Positions 1 to 10,307 of a stretch of 64,000 nucleotides of DNA are shown here, in pieces. The translations under genes were made by a program, and so were the position numbers. The notes beneath the pieces are model-generated. The model saw only the letters and a program-made list of their open reading frames with translations. It was not told the origin of the DNA and did no database searches. Origin of the DNA: Channa striata (lineage: Eukaryota; Chordata; Actinopteri; Anabantiformes; Channidae); NCBI GenBank assembly GCA_033026295.1, contig CM065180.1, positions 19,621,523 through 19,685,522 on the forward strand. Direction: 5' to 3'. Numbering within the stretch: the first letter of the stretch is position 1; each line of letters opens with the position of its first letter.

Positions 1-3
1 CAC

Positions 4-42
4 AGGATCCAGCTGCCAACAGCAGCAGGAAACATGTTTCAT
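4..42 (-). pseudogene. ighv: Orphan family II-like IGHV leader exon
   Basis: The minus strand reads a shortened version of the family II leader (core LLLLAAGSC) followed by a GTGAG donor at the window edge. Neither available ATG (33-35 or 40-42) gives the phase 1 exit that the V exons need, so the leader is frame-broken. Its V exon, if any, lies left of base 1. Nearly the same leader and upstream DNA recur at 16705-16830, there also without a V exon. The promoter octamer has decayed to gtttgaat near 120. Confidence 0.6.
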
Positions 43-601
43 GGAGAAACTGATGTGAACGTCACTGACAGTCTGAGGTGAAGGTTTTATAGCCGAGGAA
101 TAAGGCGGCTCACTGAGTTTGAATAGAACTAAATGTAAGAAGCAACAACGTTCATCACGTCAGCAAGACTAAAAAAACATTTGTTGCTTGTTTTGCTTTA
201 CAAATTATAATTTATTTTTATACAAACTCAGCTGTAACATTCTGAAAATGTTCCTGAACTTAAAAACACTTACTCTAACTGTTAATGCTTAAAATAAAAA
301 TGAATGTCAAAGAATTATGTAAATTCTTGTAGAAGAGGAGATATCATTATAATTGTTTTAGATTCATTTAAACATGATCACGTATGATTTTTTTCTACGT
401 CATTAATATTCACATTACATTAAGAATAACATCCATTTTTATAGAAACAATCCTTTTCATTATGTGTAAGACTGACTTTAGATATTTCAGCACAACATTT
501 ATATATTTAGTTCCTGCATTGATGTATGTATTTATTTCAGAAGATCATTTGGATTTTTTCACTTGGTTTGCGGTTTTGCATAAAAAACTTCAGTTTTTAG
601 G

Positions 602-830
602 TTGGACTCATTTCCACCTGTAGGTCTGTACATTCTTATCCGTCCGTCCATTTTTTTATTTGGGTCACATGGGGCTGGACAGGTCTCTGGTCTCTCTCAG
701 GGACACAGAGACACATACACAGACAGACAACCATTCACACTCACATTCACACCTACAGGCAATTTACAGTCACCAATTAACCTCGTATGTATGTTACTGG
801 ACTGTGGGACTGTTGTTATTTTAAGGAAAA
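602..830. repeat. Teleost interspersed repeat
   Basis: A non-V block contains the phrases gggtcacatggggctggaca, accattcacactcacattca and caatttacagtcaccaatta, which recur widely in fish genomes from my general knowledge. A near-identical copy is at 22918-23146, beside a V gene that is itself duplicated, so the two moved together. A more diverged relative is at 45590-45790. I cannot assign it to a named family. Bases 43-600 hold only AT-rich flank related to 22340-22900. Confidence 0.6.
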
Positions 831-955
831 TTCTTTATAATAATCTCACCATGAATAATTTTATTAAAACATGTGAATTAAAGTTATCAGCTGTCATCAG
901 GTAAAAAAGAGGAAGTAGTTTTTGTCTGACTCTCCTATTACTGTGTCTCACTGTG

Positions 956-1404
956 TCTCTGGCACAGTAATAAACTGCTGTGTCCTCAGTCTTCAGCTTG
1001 TTCATCTGTAGATAAACTTTACTGCTGGAGTCGTCTCTGGAGATGCTGAATCTGCCCTGGACTGACTGGGAGTAATATTTAGAAGAACTTCCTGTGTGTA
1101 TAAATGCGATCCACTCCAGTCCTTTACCAGGAGCCTGTCTGACCCAGTCCATAGGAAAACTGCTGAATGTGAATCCAGATGTTGTACAGGTCAGTGTGTG
1201 AGATTCTCCAGGTCTTTTATCAACTGGTTCAGATTCTGTCAGAGTCTGAGCATCAACACCTGTGAAGACACAAAGGAAACAAAAGCATGTGTTGTGTTAA
1301 ATTGGTAGCTCAAACAAAAATAGATTCTATTAATATTAATATTTGAAAAAATCATCACCTGCCCAGCAGATGGTTAAAAGCAACAGTCCTGTCCTACAGT
1401 CCAT
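956..1404 (-). CDS. ighv: IGHV segment, family I, open
   Basis: Leader exon 1359-1404 encodes MDCRTGLLLLTICWAG with a GTGATG donor; the V exon is 956-1259. FR1 starts DAQTLTESEPVDKRPGESH, followed by a CDR1 region GFTFSSFP, FR2 MDWVRQAPGKGLEWIAF and CDR2 around IHTGSSSK. FR3 ends AVYYCARD with both conserved cysteines and the FR2 tryptophan. The RSS at 917-955 is CACAGTG, 23 bp, ACAAAAACT. An octamer variant (ttttgcat on plus, 1468-1475) lies 64 bp upstream of the ATG. The encoded domain would supply the antigen-binding V part of a heavy chain after V(D)J joining. Its closest relative here is the gene at 23264. Confidence 0.92.
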
Positions 1405-1539
1405 CGTGTGTCCACTGTCCTCTGTCGTCCTCTGTGCAGACTGATAAGAAGAGGTGGAAGACGTGAGTTTTGCATTGACTCCTCCTTGACTCCTCCTGAA
1501 CCACTGGTTCAGACTCAGTCAGTGTTTGAGCCTCAGAAC

Positions 1540-1860
1540 CTGCTAAAATATGAAATGTAGTAACTTTGTTAATGTAGCTATAGTTTCTTTAGATATTTCA
1601 GGGAAAAAAGGGTTTTGTATTTTCCTTAGAGAAAAAGATGAAATAGCAGGTGAGAAAAAGCTCTGGAAAAACAGGTTAAGCATGATTACAAACTCCGGAA
1701 TGTGAGCATCAACGACATTATCTGAACTGGAGCTTCCTCCAAGTGATGTCATCTGGAGGAGTTTTTTAGCCACAGACAGAGAGATATTGTCATGTAGGGA
1801 AGTCAAAGGGAAGGTTAATGGCATTTATTTGCATGTCAAACCAGAACCACAACAAGTTTA
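1540..1860. repeat. Short dispersed repeat shared with 58.9-59.1 kb
   Basis: The phrase gatgtcatctggaggagttt with an adjoining cagagagatatt-like stretch recurs near 59060-59110 inside an asphd1 intron, outside the IGH cluster. The open frame here shows no recognisable domain. I read it as an old interspersed repeat, family unknown. The remainder up to the next V gene is AT-rich and matches 30450-30720. Confidence 0.4.
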
Positions 1861-2213
1861 ATATCAGTGAAGTCGTCCTTTAACTTTATGGGAAAGGCGT
1901 CTTCACACTTATTATTACTATTTTAGTACCAGGGGAAAAATGTCAAGAAAAACTGTTTTAAAAGTTTATTTATTTAGAATTTTTCACTTTTCCAAATTTA
2001 TTCTGCACATCTAGTCACTGTGTTTCTTTATGGACAAGAATTTATTTTTTGTCCGAAATAATCTTACCTCCAAGTGTAAAAAGCAACATAAATAAGATAT
2101 ATGATTTTATAGAGTGAATGTGTGTGTGTCTGCAGCATCTCGAATCATGTAAATCCCTCACAATAATTACTGTTGGTTATTGTACAGCTGTTCAACCAAC
2201 TTCAGTCACTGTG

Positions 2214-2664
2214 AGGCTCTTGAGCACAATAATAAACAGCAGAATCTTCAGTTTTCAGATTGTTCATCTGCAGATACACCTGCTGTCTGCTGTTGTCTCT
2301 GGAGACGGTGAACCGGCCTTTCACTGAGTCTGAGTAGAAGATGCTGCTGCCACTGCTAGGATGGATGTAAGCGATCCACTCCAGTCCTTTTCCTTCAGCC
2401 TGTCTGATCTAAGCAATATATGGATCACTACTGAATCCTGAGTATGTGCAGGTCAGTCTGTGAGATTCTCCAGGTCTTTTAATCGCTGGTTCAGACTCAG
2501 TCAGTGTTTGAGCCTCAGAACCTGCAGAAATTAAAGCAACTCATTAATTATCACAGTCACATTGTCTCAAATTCAGACAGTTTGACCCAAAAATAATAAT
2601 TTTCCTCACCAGTCAGATGAATAACCAGGATGAGGACAGTAACTAAATAATCAGGTCTGATCAT
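2214..2664 (-). pseudogene. ighv: IGHV segment, family Ib, nonsense-inactivated
   Basis: Leader exon 2610-2664 (MIRPDYLVTVLILVIHLTG) and V exon 2214-2521 (GSEAQTLTESEPAIKRPG) are otherwise well preserved. The invariant FR2 tryptophan is a TAG stop at 2409-2411 (TGG to TAG, just before IRQAEGKGLEW). The RSS at 2175-2213 looks usable: CACAGTG, 23 bp, ACAATAACC. The promoter has an octamer-like atttacat at 2767-2774. The duplicate at 30764-31208 is intact, so this copy died after duplication or by a private mutation. Confidence 0.9.
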
Positions 2665-3149
2665 TGTAAAAGTCCCTTGTCTCTGTCCAGTCCACAGTGT
2701 CTCTGTCAGTGATTTAGTTGCTGTTCTTCAGTCTGTGTCACATATGTAGAGATGGAAGAATCCCACATTTACATTGACTCCTCCTCCTCAAATGAGCTCG
2801 TCTCTCACATTTCTTCCTTTGATTCATTGGACGTCTCACCTTCACTTTTCCTCTTGTATGTTTCAGTATTTATGTGGCAGTTTTCCAATCACAGTCATGA
2901 GTCACTTAAACACAGTCTGCAGGTAAATCTGCTTAAAATCCCTCTCTATGATTATTATTAGAGATCAAATGTTTATTGTGTTTAATTCATGAAATTATTA
3001 CTTTGGTGGATCAACAATGGGGTGAACATGTTGATTGTAAATGTCCAAATAGAATCATTTTATTTTTTGAAATATGTGGTAAAAGCACAAACCAGCAGCT
3101 GCTTCTGTCATGTGTGTTGATGACATGAACGAAACCATTGACATGTTCG

Positions 3150-3290
3150 TCTTTCGACAGTAATTCGTGTTTCTGTACTGATTCTATAGTGATACTGAAC
3201 TTGTTCTTAAATGAACCACTGTTCTCTGCGGTGGAACCATCACATGAACGTCCAATCAGCTCCAGTCCTTTTCCACTGATCCAGTAGCTG
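3150..3290 (-). pseudogene. ighv: IGHV fragment, FR2-FR3 only
   Basis: Minus-strand reading gives a worn FR2 (GKGLELIG) and FR3 (FKNKFSITIES) of family II type, with frameshifts and no RSS, FR1 or leader. With about 130 bp of following DNA it forms a block repeated at 13990-14280 and 46815-47120. The block is therefore an old pseudogene copied with its neighbours. Confidence 0.6.
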
Positions 3291-3431
3291 CCCAAAGAAA
3301 TAGACTAAAATCAGCCACGTTTTGGTTTTACTAGAATTTTCAGTCCTGATTATTCAGACTGATCAGCAATATCCTGTATGTAGGACAAACATTTGTTGGA
3401 ATCCATTTTTATTTAAATAAAAAAATTAAAT

Positions 3432-3706
3432 CAATCCACTCCAGTCCTTTTCCTGCAGCTTGTCTGATCCAGTGTATGCGATAGTCACTCACAGAATAAG
3501 AGACCTGACAGGTGATGGACAGACGTTGACCTGGCTGCACAGTCACAGACTCTGGCTGTGTCAACTCTTCACACTTCACACCTGCTAAAAGAAGAAGATG
3601 AAATGAAATATCACGTTATGCTGCAAAAAACCTCATGACTTTGTTAAATCCAGAGAGACTCACAGGATCCAGCTGCCAACAGCAGCAGCAGAGCTACAGA
3701 GAACAT
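3432..3706 (-). pseudogene. ighv: IGHV segment, family II, truncated after FR2
   Basis: Leader exon 3664-3706 (MFSVALLLLLAAGS, GTGAGT donor) and FR1-FR2 (from KCEELTQPESV to GKGLEWI) are intact from 3581 down to about 3432. Homology then stops: CDR2, FR3 and RSS are missing and the sequence runs into the repeated block ending at 3420. The octamer variant gtttgcat is kept at 3787-3794. It looks like a deletion between two V units, not decay in place. Confidence 0.8.
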
Positions 3707-3799
3707 GGTTTACAGTGACGTGACGTGAAGTCCACAGACAGTCTGATGTGAAGCTTTTATATCTGAGTGACAGGAAACATCAGTGAGTTTGCATAGACT

Positions 3800-4630
3800 C
3801 AAACATGGAATATGAATATTGGCCGAATTGGAGCAAATACTAAATATATTTTTTTCAATTTTGTGATTTTTTTGTTTCACAATTTTAAAAGTGAAGTCAA
3901 CATTAAAATATGATTTTATTTTAGGATTTTAATGATAAGAATAAATACTTATGACATTATTACTGCTGATAGGAAAGTGTCTATGAAAAACATAAAATCA
4001 ACACTGCAATGACAATTATGATGTACATTCATTGAATAACAAGAAATCACTAAGAACGTCCTGTAAGTCATTTTTAAAATATGGTTGTGTTTTCAAAAGT
4101 TGAGTTGAACCCTGAGAGAATTTATTTACTTTTGCACATATTAGAATGATATTTGTGTAATTGCTGTTTTGCTATATTTTCATTTATGAGCCCACTTATT
4201 TGGTTATTGAGCAAACAGGACGACATTATGGGGTTCATAATTATTTTATCGTATTTGTTTTAGTTTTAGAGCCGAAAAAAATATAAAAAAGTCCCAAAAA
4301 AAGAAATTAAAAGTTTGAAGGAAAACTCCATCCCTGCAAAAGTGCAGATATTCCAGAGTGTTTGGATTTGAAGATAATCTGTGGGAGCTGCAGCAGGAAA
4401 TCAAGTGTTTGTAGCAGAATGGGAGGACGCTCACTTTGCACAGAGAACCACAGTGACGGAGACGTTTAGTCTTTTTGTAAATATTGTCATATATCTGCAT
4501 CCATGTATTTATGTACGAACAGCATGTATTAATATTATATTATTATTTATCAAGCATTACTGTTCTTCTCTTTCATTTAAAATTCACCAGCTGGTGACTT
4601 TGTTTTCACATGTTTAAGCAGAAACTCTGG
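3800..4630. other. Intergenic, no gene seen
   Basis: AT-rich sequence between V units. Open frames near 4246-4617 have no V motif, splice context or recognisable domain. A CTCF-like motif begins at 4638. Confidence 0.5.
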
Positions 4631-4637
4631 TCTTATT

Positions 4638-4651
4638 CTGCCCCCTGCAAC
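4638..4651 (-). promoter_or_regulatory. CTCF-like motif beside RSS
   Basis: The minus strand reads TTGCAGGGGGCAG, which fits the 3' part of the CTCF core CCASYAGRKGGCRS well (about 11 of 14). It starts 24 bp beyond the nonamer of the 4715 gene, in the same orientation as that gene. All family III genes in the window have a comparable site at this position. Confidence 0.45.
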
Positions 4652-4714
4652 TTCTCTTGAAAATCACAACTCCAAGGTTTTTGTTCAGCCTCCGTGTTCA
4701 CTTGAACCAGTGTG

Positions 4715-5162
4715 TGTCTCTGACACAGTGATACACAGCAGAGTCCTCTGTCTTTAAGTTGGACAGTGTCAGATGCACCAGGCTGTTGCTGTCGTCTCTA
4801 CTGATTTGTGCACGTCCACTCACGCTGCTGGAATAAGCGTTGCTACTGGCAGGAATGTGACCAACCCCGATCCATTCCAGTCCTTTTCCTGCAGCTTGTC
4901 TGATCCAGCTCATTCCACAACAGGTAAATGTGAAACCAGATCCTCTGCAGGACAGACTCAGAGTCTCTCCAGGCTTTTTCACGACTGCACTGGGAGGAAT
5001 GGACTCCATACTCTGACCTGAACAACCTGATGAAGTGATAATTAGAAATAAAGTATAAATATGAAATATAACAATAAACTATAATACATAAAGCAACGAG
5101 AATGAGCAGAACTTACAGGTGAGAGAGAGAACAAGCAGCAGCAGAGTGAGTGTGTTGATCAT
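4715..5162 (-). CDS. ighv: IGHV segment, family III, open
   Basis: Leader exon 5117-5162 encodes MINTLTLLLLVLSLTC (last codon split by the intron); V exon is 4715-5026. FR1 reads SMESIPPSAVVKKPGETLSL, the CDR1 region GFTFTCCGMS has two extra cysteines, and FR2 is WIRQAAGKGLEWIG. FR3 ends AVYHCVRD, so the usual YYC is YHC. RSS 4676-4714 has heptamer CACACTG (one mismatch), 23 bp and ACAAAAACC. A perfect octamer lies at 5247-5254 and a TATA-like ttatac between it and the ATG. The CC pair in CDR1 recurs in the 27525 gene. Confidence 0.9.
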
Positions 5163-5246
5163 CCTGAGGCTGGAGATGTGACCTCTGATGCTCCACACAC
5201 AGTATAAGAGCAGGACACAAGGACACAGGGACCGAGGGACACTGTC

Positions 5247-5254
5247 ATTTGCAT
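5247..5254 (-). promoter_or_regulatory. Perfect Ig octamer
   Basis: ATGCAAAT on the minus strand, 85 bp upstream of the leader ATG at 5162. This is the Oct-factor site of immunoglobulin V promoters. Most other V genes here have one mismatch; family III copies at 5.2 and 20.2 kb are exact. Confidence 0.8.
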
Positions 5255-5259
5255 CAGGA

Positions 5260-6300
5260 CATGATGGAGTGGGCGGGGCTTATGTTATAGTTTGATCATG
5301 CATAAAAATTACCTGCACTGTTGATTTACATCTCGTTCAGTCAGCTAAAACATAATGAAATCATCATCTTCATCATCATAAATCATTACATCTAAAGTTT
5401 GACTAAGACTTATAAGTCTACAGTTATGATTTATTTAAATCATTTGAGGTTTGTTTTTATTGCTATTTTTCTAAAACTTCACCAAAAACCAAGCTCCTGG
5501 TAAAACATTAATTTTGATTATTACAGACATTGAGTAGCAGACACGTTAATGTCCAGTAACACAAAATGAAGGATGAGCTGATGTGTCAAATGCAACAGCT
5601 TTAAATTTTATATTGAATATTTGATTGGAGACATTCAAATGTTTTAATTGTTTGAAACAGTTTAAAATGATGATTTTCATTGTCATTCTTCACAAAATGT
5701 TAATTAAATTAAGGTAAAGAAAATAAAACAACTAACATATATGTTAATAAAATGCTAAATGTTAACAAAAGATAATGGTAGGACTTCACAGCTCAGCAAT
5801 AACAGGGTAATAGTAGGCAAACATTTCAAAAATAATTATTACAATGATATAAGATGCTGTGTTGTAAAGGCTTAAATAAAAATGTGTTCAATGAAGCAAA
5901 CACACTATAGGGAAAATGATAGTTTGTAGGTTTCGTGTCCTGCTAAAACAAAACTGTGGGCGAGAGAACAAGCACTAAATAACTTGATTTCACTTTAATG
6001 TTCAGTTCTTGTGCTTCATCTCACACAATCAGAAGATGTTTGAAACATCATAAACATGTGGCTAAACTTTACAGACTCAAGGTAGCTTGAAGTAACTGTG
6101 AAATATAATTCACTGTGATTGTTGTTCTAAAATGAACTTTGTAAATACAAAATTCTTCTTAGATGACAACATTTTTAATTCAAGTTATTTTTATTTCATG
6201 AAATTGTTACTGATTAATAATTATTTGATTCTCTTTCTATGTTGAGAGTAAAGCAAAGTTTCAGGTTAGAATGTCAGAGCTCTTAATGTGAACAAGATAA
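5260..6300. other. Intergenic, no gene seen
   Basis: About 1 kb of AT-rich DNA between V units. I find no V motif, RSS, conserved exon or transposon signature on either strand. Confidence 0.5.
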
Positions 6301-6309
6301 GAAAGAATT

Positions 6310-6598
6310 CTTCTGTCTCTGGCACAGTAATACACAGCAGTGTCTTCAGGCTGGACATTCTGTCCATTTAGAGTCACTGTCTTACTGGACGAGTCTAACT
6401 GAACACTGAACTTGTTCTTCAGTGAATCTTTGTAGTATGTGTTGAATCCATCTCCTCCTCTCCAAATCCACTCCAGTCCTTTTCCTGCAGCTTGTCTGAT
6501 CCAGTGTGTGTAGTAGCTGCTCAAAGACTAAGAGACCTGACAGGTGATGGACAGACGTTGACCTGGCTGCACAGTCACAGACTCTGGCTGTGTCAACT
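6310..6598 (-). pseudogene. ighv: IGHV segment, family II, no leader or RSS
   Basis: FR1 to FR3 of family II type (FR2 HWIRQAAGKGLEWIW, FR3 to AVYYCARD). FR1 contains TAG at 6528-6530 in place of a tyrosine codon. The splice acceptor and leader-side codons are absent, because homology stops at the LTQP motif near 6598. The sequence after CARD has no heptamer. Three independent lesions make this a clear pseudogene. Confidence 0.85.
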
Positions 6599-6934
6599 AG
6601 AAGATTTTGTAGAAGATGTAAAATTGCAAGATTGTAAAAAATGTTAATGTGAAATTGAATTTGAACCATAGACAATAGAAATCATGTAATTAAACTCAAT
6701 ATTACAAAAACATGGAACAGAAAATCAGACGAAGCATCAATGTTGTTTTAAGTGAAGCTGAGGTTTATTTTCAGAGTTACTTTATGAATTTAAAAACTTC
6801 CTGCACTGATTGAAGGTCTTAACATTTGTCATTTAAGTCGAATGAAAACAGTAGTTTTAAATTCACAAATAAACGGCTTTAATATGTTGGTGACTTGTGT
6901 TTTTGTCTTTCTTTTCATGGTTCGTGTCACTGTG

Positions 6935-7385
6935 ATGTACCTGGAGCTGATAACACAGACACAGTAATAAACAGCTGTGTCCTCAGGCTGCACGTTCTGT
7001 CCAATTAAAGTCAAGTGTCTGTGTAGTAAAGGAACTTGTTCTTCAGAGCATCATTTTGGTAAAAGTCGCCTCCACCAAAACGATGACAAATCCACTCCAG
7101 TGTTTTTCCTTCACGGTGTCTGATCCAACCTGTTGCATAGCTGCTGCTAGTCAGAGAATAACCAGAGACCTGACAGCTGATGGACAGTGTCTGTCTAAGC
7201 TGGACAACCACTGAGTCTGTCTGGATGAGATCAATACTGTTCACACCTGTGGAAACACAAACCAACATTATCTCCATCATTCCTGTGAATATTCTGTGTT
7301 TCTAATGTGTTTGTTAGTGAGAATCCACTGAAAGCTCCTCACAGGATCCAGCTGTCAGCAGCAGTATCAGAGCTACAGAGAACAT
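6935..7385 (-). pseudogene. ighv: IGHV segment, divergent lineage, frameshifted
   Basis: Leader exon 7343-7385 is family II-like (MFSVALILLLTAGS). The V exon (up to 7246) starts GVNSIDLIQTDSVVVQLRQT and has FR2 GWIRHREGKTLEWI, unlike the other families. FR3 has lost about 20 bp after KNKF, which shifts the frame before IGQNVQPEDTAVYYC. The RSS has CACAGTG (6928-6934) and a nonamer-like ACAAAAACA at 6898-6906, but the spacer is only 21 bp. This is the only V body of its type in the window. Confidence 0.82.
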
Positions 7386-7439
7386 GGTTGATGGTGAAGC
7401 TCAGCTGATGGCAGCTCGTCTGTCCTCTCACTCACACAC

Positions 7440-8210
7440 ACACACTTGAACATGGTTAAAATAAAAAAATTATGATCTCACTTACATGAAAACATAAATG
7501 TTACCTGTCAGGTTAAGATCAGTGAAAATATTCACCTCCCATCAGAGACTTAAATCATGTGATTCCACTGTTCCCTTCACTCTCTCTGCAGTCAGATAAT
7601 CAGAGGTGGAAGATTTATTTTTGCATTAACTCGTCCTCACAGGACAGATTGATCACAATCTGATTTGACAAATTCACAATTGGGAGATTTGTGCTTTCAG
7701 CTACGTTTGGAAAAGACAATTTGCAAAAGAATGAAAACATCAAAGCATCTTTCTTATCATTTGCTCAGCCAAAAGCAAGTTGGCTTAAATCATGAGACAT
7801 GAGCCACAAGGGGGAAGCATTTGTCTACGTCTGTCTATCTTCTTCCTTCACCATGAGGAAACTTAATGCAGGACTGGTGGATCATGTCTCCTTAATCAAA
7901 GTCTGACAAATATCAAAATGTCCTTCACTGAGATCAGTGATGCATCTGTACTGTCTGCAGAGCTGATCAGACATGGACAGACGGAGCTGAAGACACTGCT
8001 GATGATTAATATAAAGTAATTTCAGTGATTAGATGCATCTTCTTTAAGGTATAAAGTTTAATTATTAAAGATTGTGACAAATGGATCAGTTGCAAATAAA
8101 GTATTTTGTTCTTCATGTTTTTGCTTCTTATAAAGTTTTGTTTTAGTGTAAAAACAGGGAAATTATGTCTAATGAATAGCAGATACTCGTCTATGAGTCT
8201 GGAAGATGAC
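7440..8210. other. Intergenic, partly duplicated
   Basis: Short CA run near 7433. The segment 7915-8215 (around gatgcatctgtactgtctgc) is repeated at 10000-10270, in both cases just 3' of a family I RSS, so it is part of a duplicated V flank. No gene seen. Confidence 0.5.
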
Positions 8211-8217
8211 TACTGTC

Positions 8218-8356
8218 AGTTTTTGTGCAGATGTTCAACCAACTTCAGTCACTGTGAGTGTCGAGCACAATAATAAACAGCAGAATCTTCAGTTTTCAGA
8301 CTGTTCATCTGCAGATACACCTGCTGTCTGCTGTCGTCTCTGGAGATGCTGAACCG
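8218..8356 (-). pseudogene. ighv: IGHV 3' end with intact RSS, 5' part lost
   Basis: Only the end of FR3 remains (DDSRQQVYLQMNSLKTEDSA through YYC). It is followed by a full RSS at 8218-8256: CACAGTG, 23 bp, ACAAAAACT. The coding homology breaks near 8356, about 30 bp before the nonamer of the complete gene at 8425. Two RSSs of the same type and orientation therefore sit 130 bp apart. Confidence 0.8.
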
Positions 8357-8424
8357 TTTCAGTGGTGATGGGAATTCAAGGAAGTAGTTTTTGTCTGACT
8401 CTCCTATTACTGTGTCTCACTGTG

Positions 8425-8850
8425 TCTCTGGCACAGTAATAAACTGCTGTGTCCTCAGTCTTCAGGTTGTTCATCTGTAGATAAACTTTACTGCTGGAGT
8501 CGTCTCTGGAGATGCTGAATCTGCCCTGGACTGACTGGGAGTAAGAGGTAGAAGAACTAGACGTGCTGATGTAAGCGATCCACTCCAGTCCTTTACCAGG
8601 AGCCTGTCTGACCCAGACCATCCAGTAGCTGCTAAATGTGAATCCAGATGTTGTACAGGTCAGTTTGTGAGATTCTCCGGGTCTTTTTACAGCAGGTTCA
8701 GATTCTGTCAGAGTCTGAGCATCGACACCTGTTAAAGCAAATGAGAAATTAGTCACTAGATACAAACTAAAATCTAAAATTCAGATCTTTTAATATTTTC
8801 TCACCTGTCCAGCAAATTGTTAAAAGGAGCAGAACTGTTTTATAGTCCAT
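8425..8850 (-). CDS. ighv: IGHV segment, family I, open
   Basis: Leader exon 8805-8850 encodes MDYKTVLLLLTICWTG; V exon 8425-8728. FR1 DAQTLTESEPAVKRPGESH, CDR1 region GFTFSSYWMV, FR2 WVRQAPGKGLEWIAY, CDR2 ISTSSSST, FR3 ending AVYYCARD. RSS 8386-8424 is consensus with 23-bp spacer and ACAAAAACT. Octamer variant at 8926-8933. All conserved Ig positions (two Cys, Trp, DTAVYYC) are present. Confidence 0.92.
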
Positions 8851-9311
8851 GATGTTTGACGTCGTGTCCACTGTTGTCTGTCATCTTCTCTGCAGTCACA
8901 TAAATAGAGCTGGACAATGTTTGGCTTTTGCATTGACTCCTCCTCACAGGGGGAGACAGATGGATATTAGAAATATACTTATTTTGTCCATTTCTGCACA
9001 TAGAAACAATTATCTTTTTGTTATTATGAATCTATATCCACTCTTTACAGAAACACAGTCATTGTTACTAATATCACTTTGAAATGTTTGTTTGTATGAT
9101 TAATATTTGACCTGAAATTGGGCATAAACAAAACTGCTGTGAAGCTTTAAGATTTAAATCAGTCACGTTTTGCTTTTACTCAGAATTTTCAGTCATGATT
9201 ATTCAAACTGATCAGGCATGTCTTAAATGTGAGACATGTCTGTGGACAAATTGTCTGAGACAGTCTTTAAGCTAGTGTAGTGTCTCCATCACATATGGAA
9301 GGACTAAAGTA

Positions 9312-9399
9312 GCTTTTTCTGCAGCTGCATAACCGACTTCAGTCACTGTGAGTCAGACTGTTCATCTGCAGAAACAGCTGCTGTCTGCTGTTGTCTCTG
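9312..9399 (-). pseudogene. ighv: IGHV FR3 relic joined to a heptamer
   Basis: Minus strand reads a family I FR3 piece (DNSRQQLFLQMNSLT) directly followed by CACAGTG at 9344-9350. The codons for KTEDSAVYYCAR are missing. The nonamer is degraded (AGAAAAAGC). No FR1, FR2 or leader nearby. Confidence 0.65.
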
Positions 9400-9402
9400 A
9401 AT

Positions 9403-10260
9403 ATTTTTAAAACACTTAACTGTAATATTGTGAGAATGTTCCCGTATATAGTAATTTAATAACACATGAGATGGAAAATACAATTTTATTTTGAAACTTA
9501 AAATGTCTACAGTTAAAGTAAAAACTTATGAGGATGACAGTTTAATGTGAAAATATATTTGCACTATGGATATCAGAAAACATTGTAATAAAATCTGCAT
9601 TACAATAGCAGTGAGAAACAAGGAACAAGTCTGCAAGTCTTCAACATTTTCTTCACTAATTGTTGCTGTAAACTATTATTGCCCAAATATAATGTGCTGG
9701 CAGCAATATGATGTTACTTAATTTCACAGAATTAAGAAACTGAATTTATCTTAGTGCTGTTTACAATCACATGTGATGTGAAGTTAATATGATCTGAATG
9801 AATCTGTCAACAAAGTGACAGAAAATTAAACATTTTATCTGTTCAGTTCAGTGTTTGTGAATCTTCTTGGACTGTAACTGCTGCATGTTTGGATTTACAT
9901 TTTCTGGGGATTGTTATTACAAAACATAGTAAATGAGAGACAGACAAAAAAAAACATGTCAACTGTGTCAACGTGACTTGTGTTTTTGTACGGGTCCGGA
10001 GATCAGTGATGCATCTGTACTGTCTGCTGAGCTGATCAGACATGGACAGACAGAGCTGAAGACACTGCTGATGATTCATATAAAGTAATATTAGAGGTTA
10101 GATGCCTTTTCTTTAGAAAGTTTAGTTATTTCTGATTTTTTGCAAGTATAGTATTTTGTTCCCTAATGTTTTTGCTTCTTCTAAAGTTTTAGTTTTGTGA
10201 AATGACAGAGAAACTGTGTCTGTTGAATAGCAGACACTCATCTATGAGTCTGGAAGATGA
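9403..10260. other. Intergenic, no gene seen
   Basis: AT-rich. The open frame 9843-10079 overlaps the duplicated V-flank segment described for 7.9-8.2 kb and has no domain. Confidence 0.5.
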
Positions 10261-10307
10261 CTACTGTCAGTTTTTGTACAGATGTTCAACCAACTTCAGT
10301 CACTGTG

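Noticed and set aside
4773..5025. Plus-strand and shifted frames across the V gene at 4715 (and similar ones at 1096, 23407, 27626, 35726, 42846)
   Set aside because: They are antisense or shifted readings of V exons.
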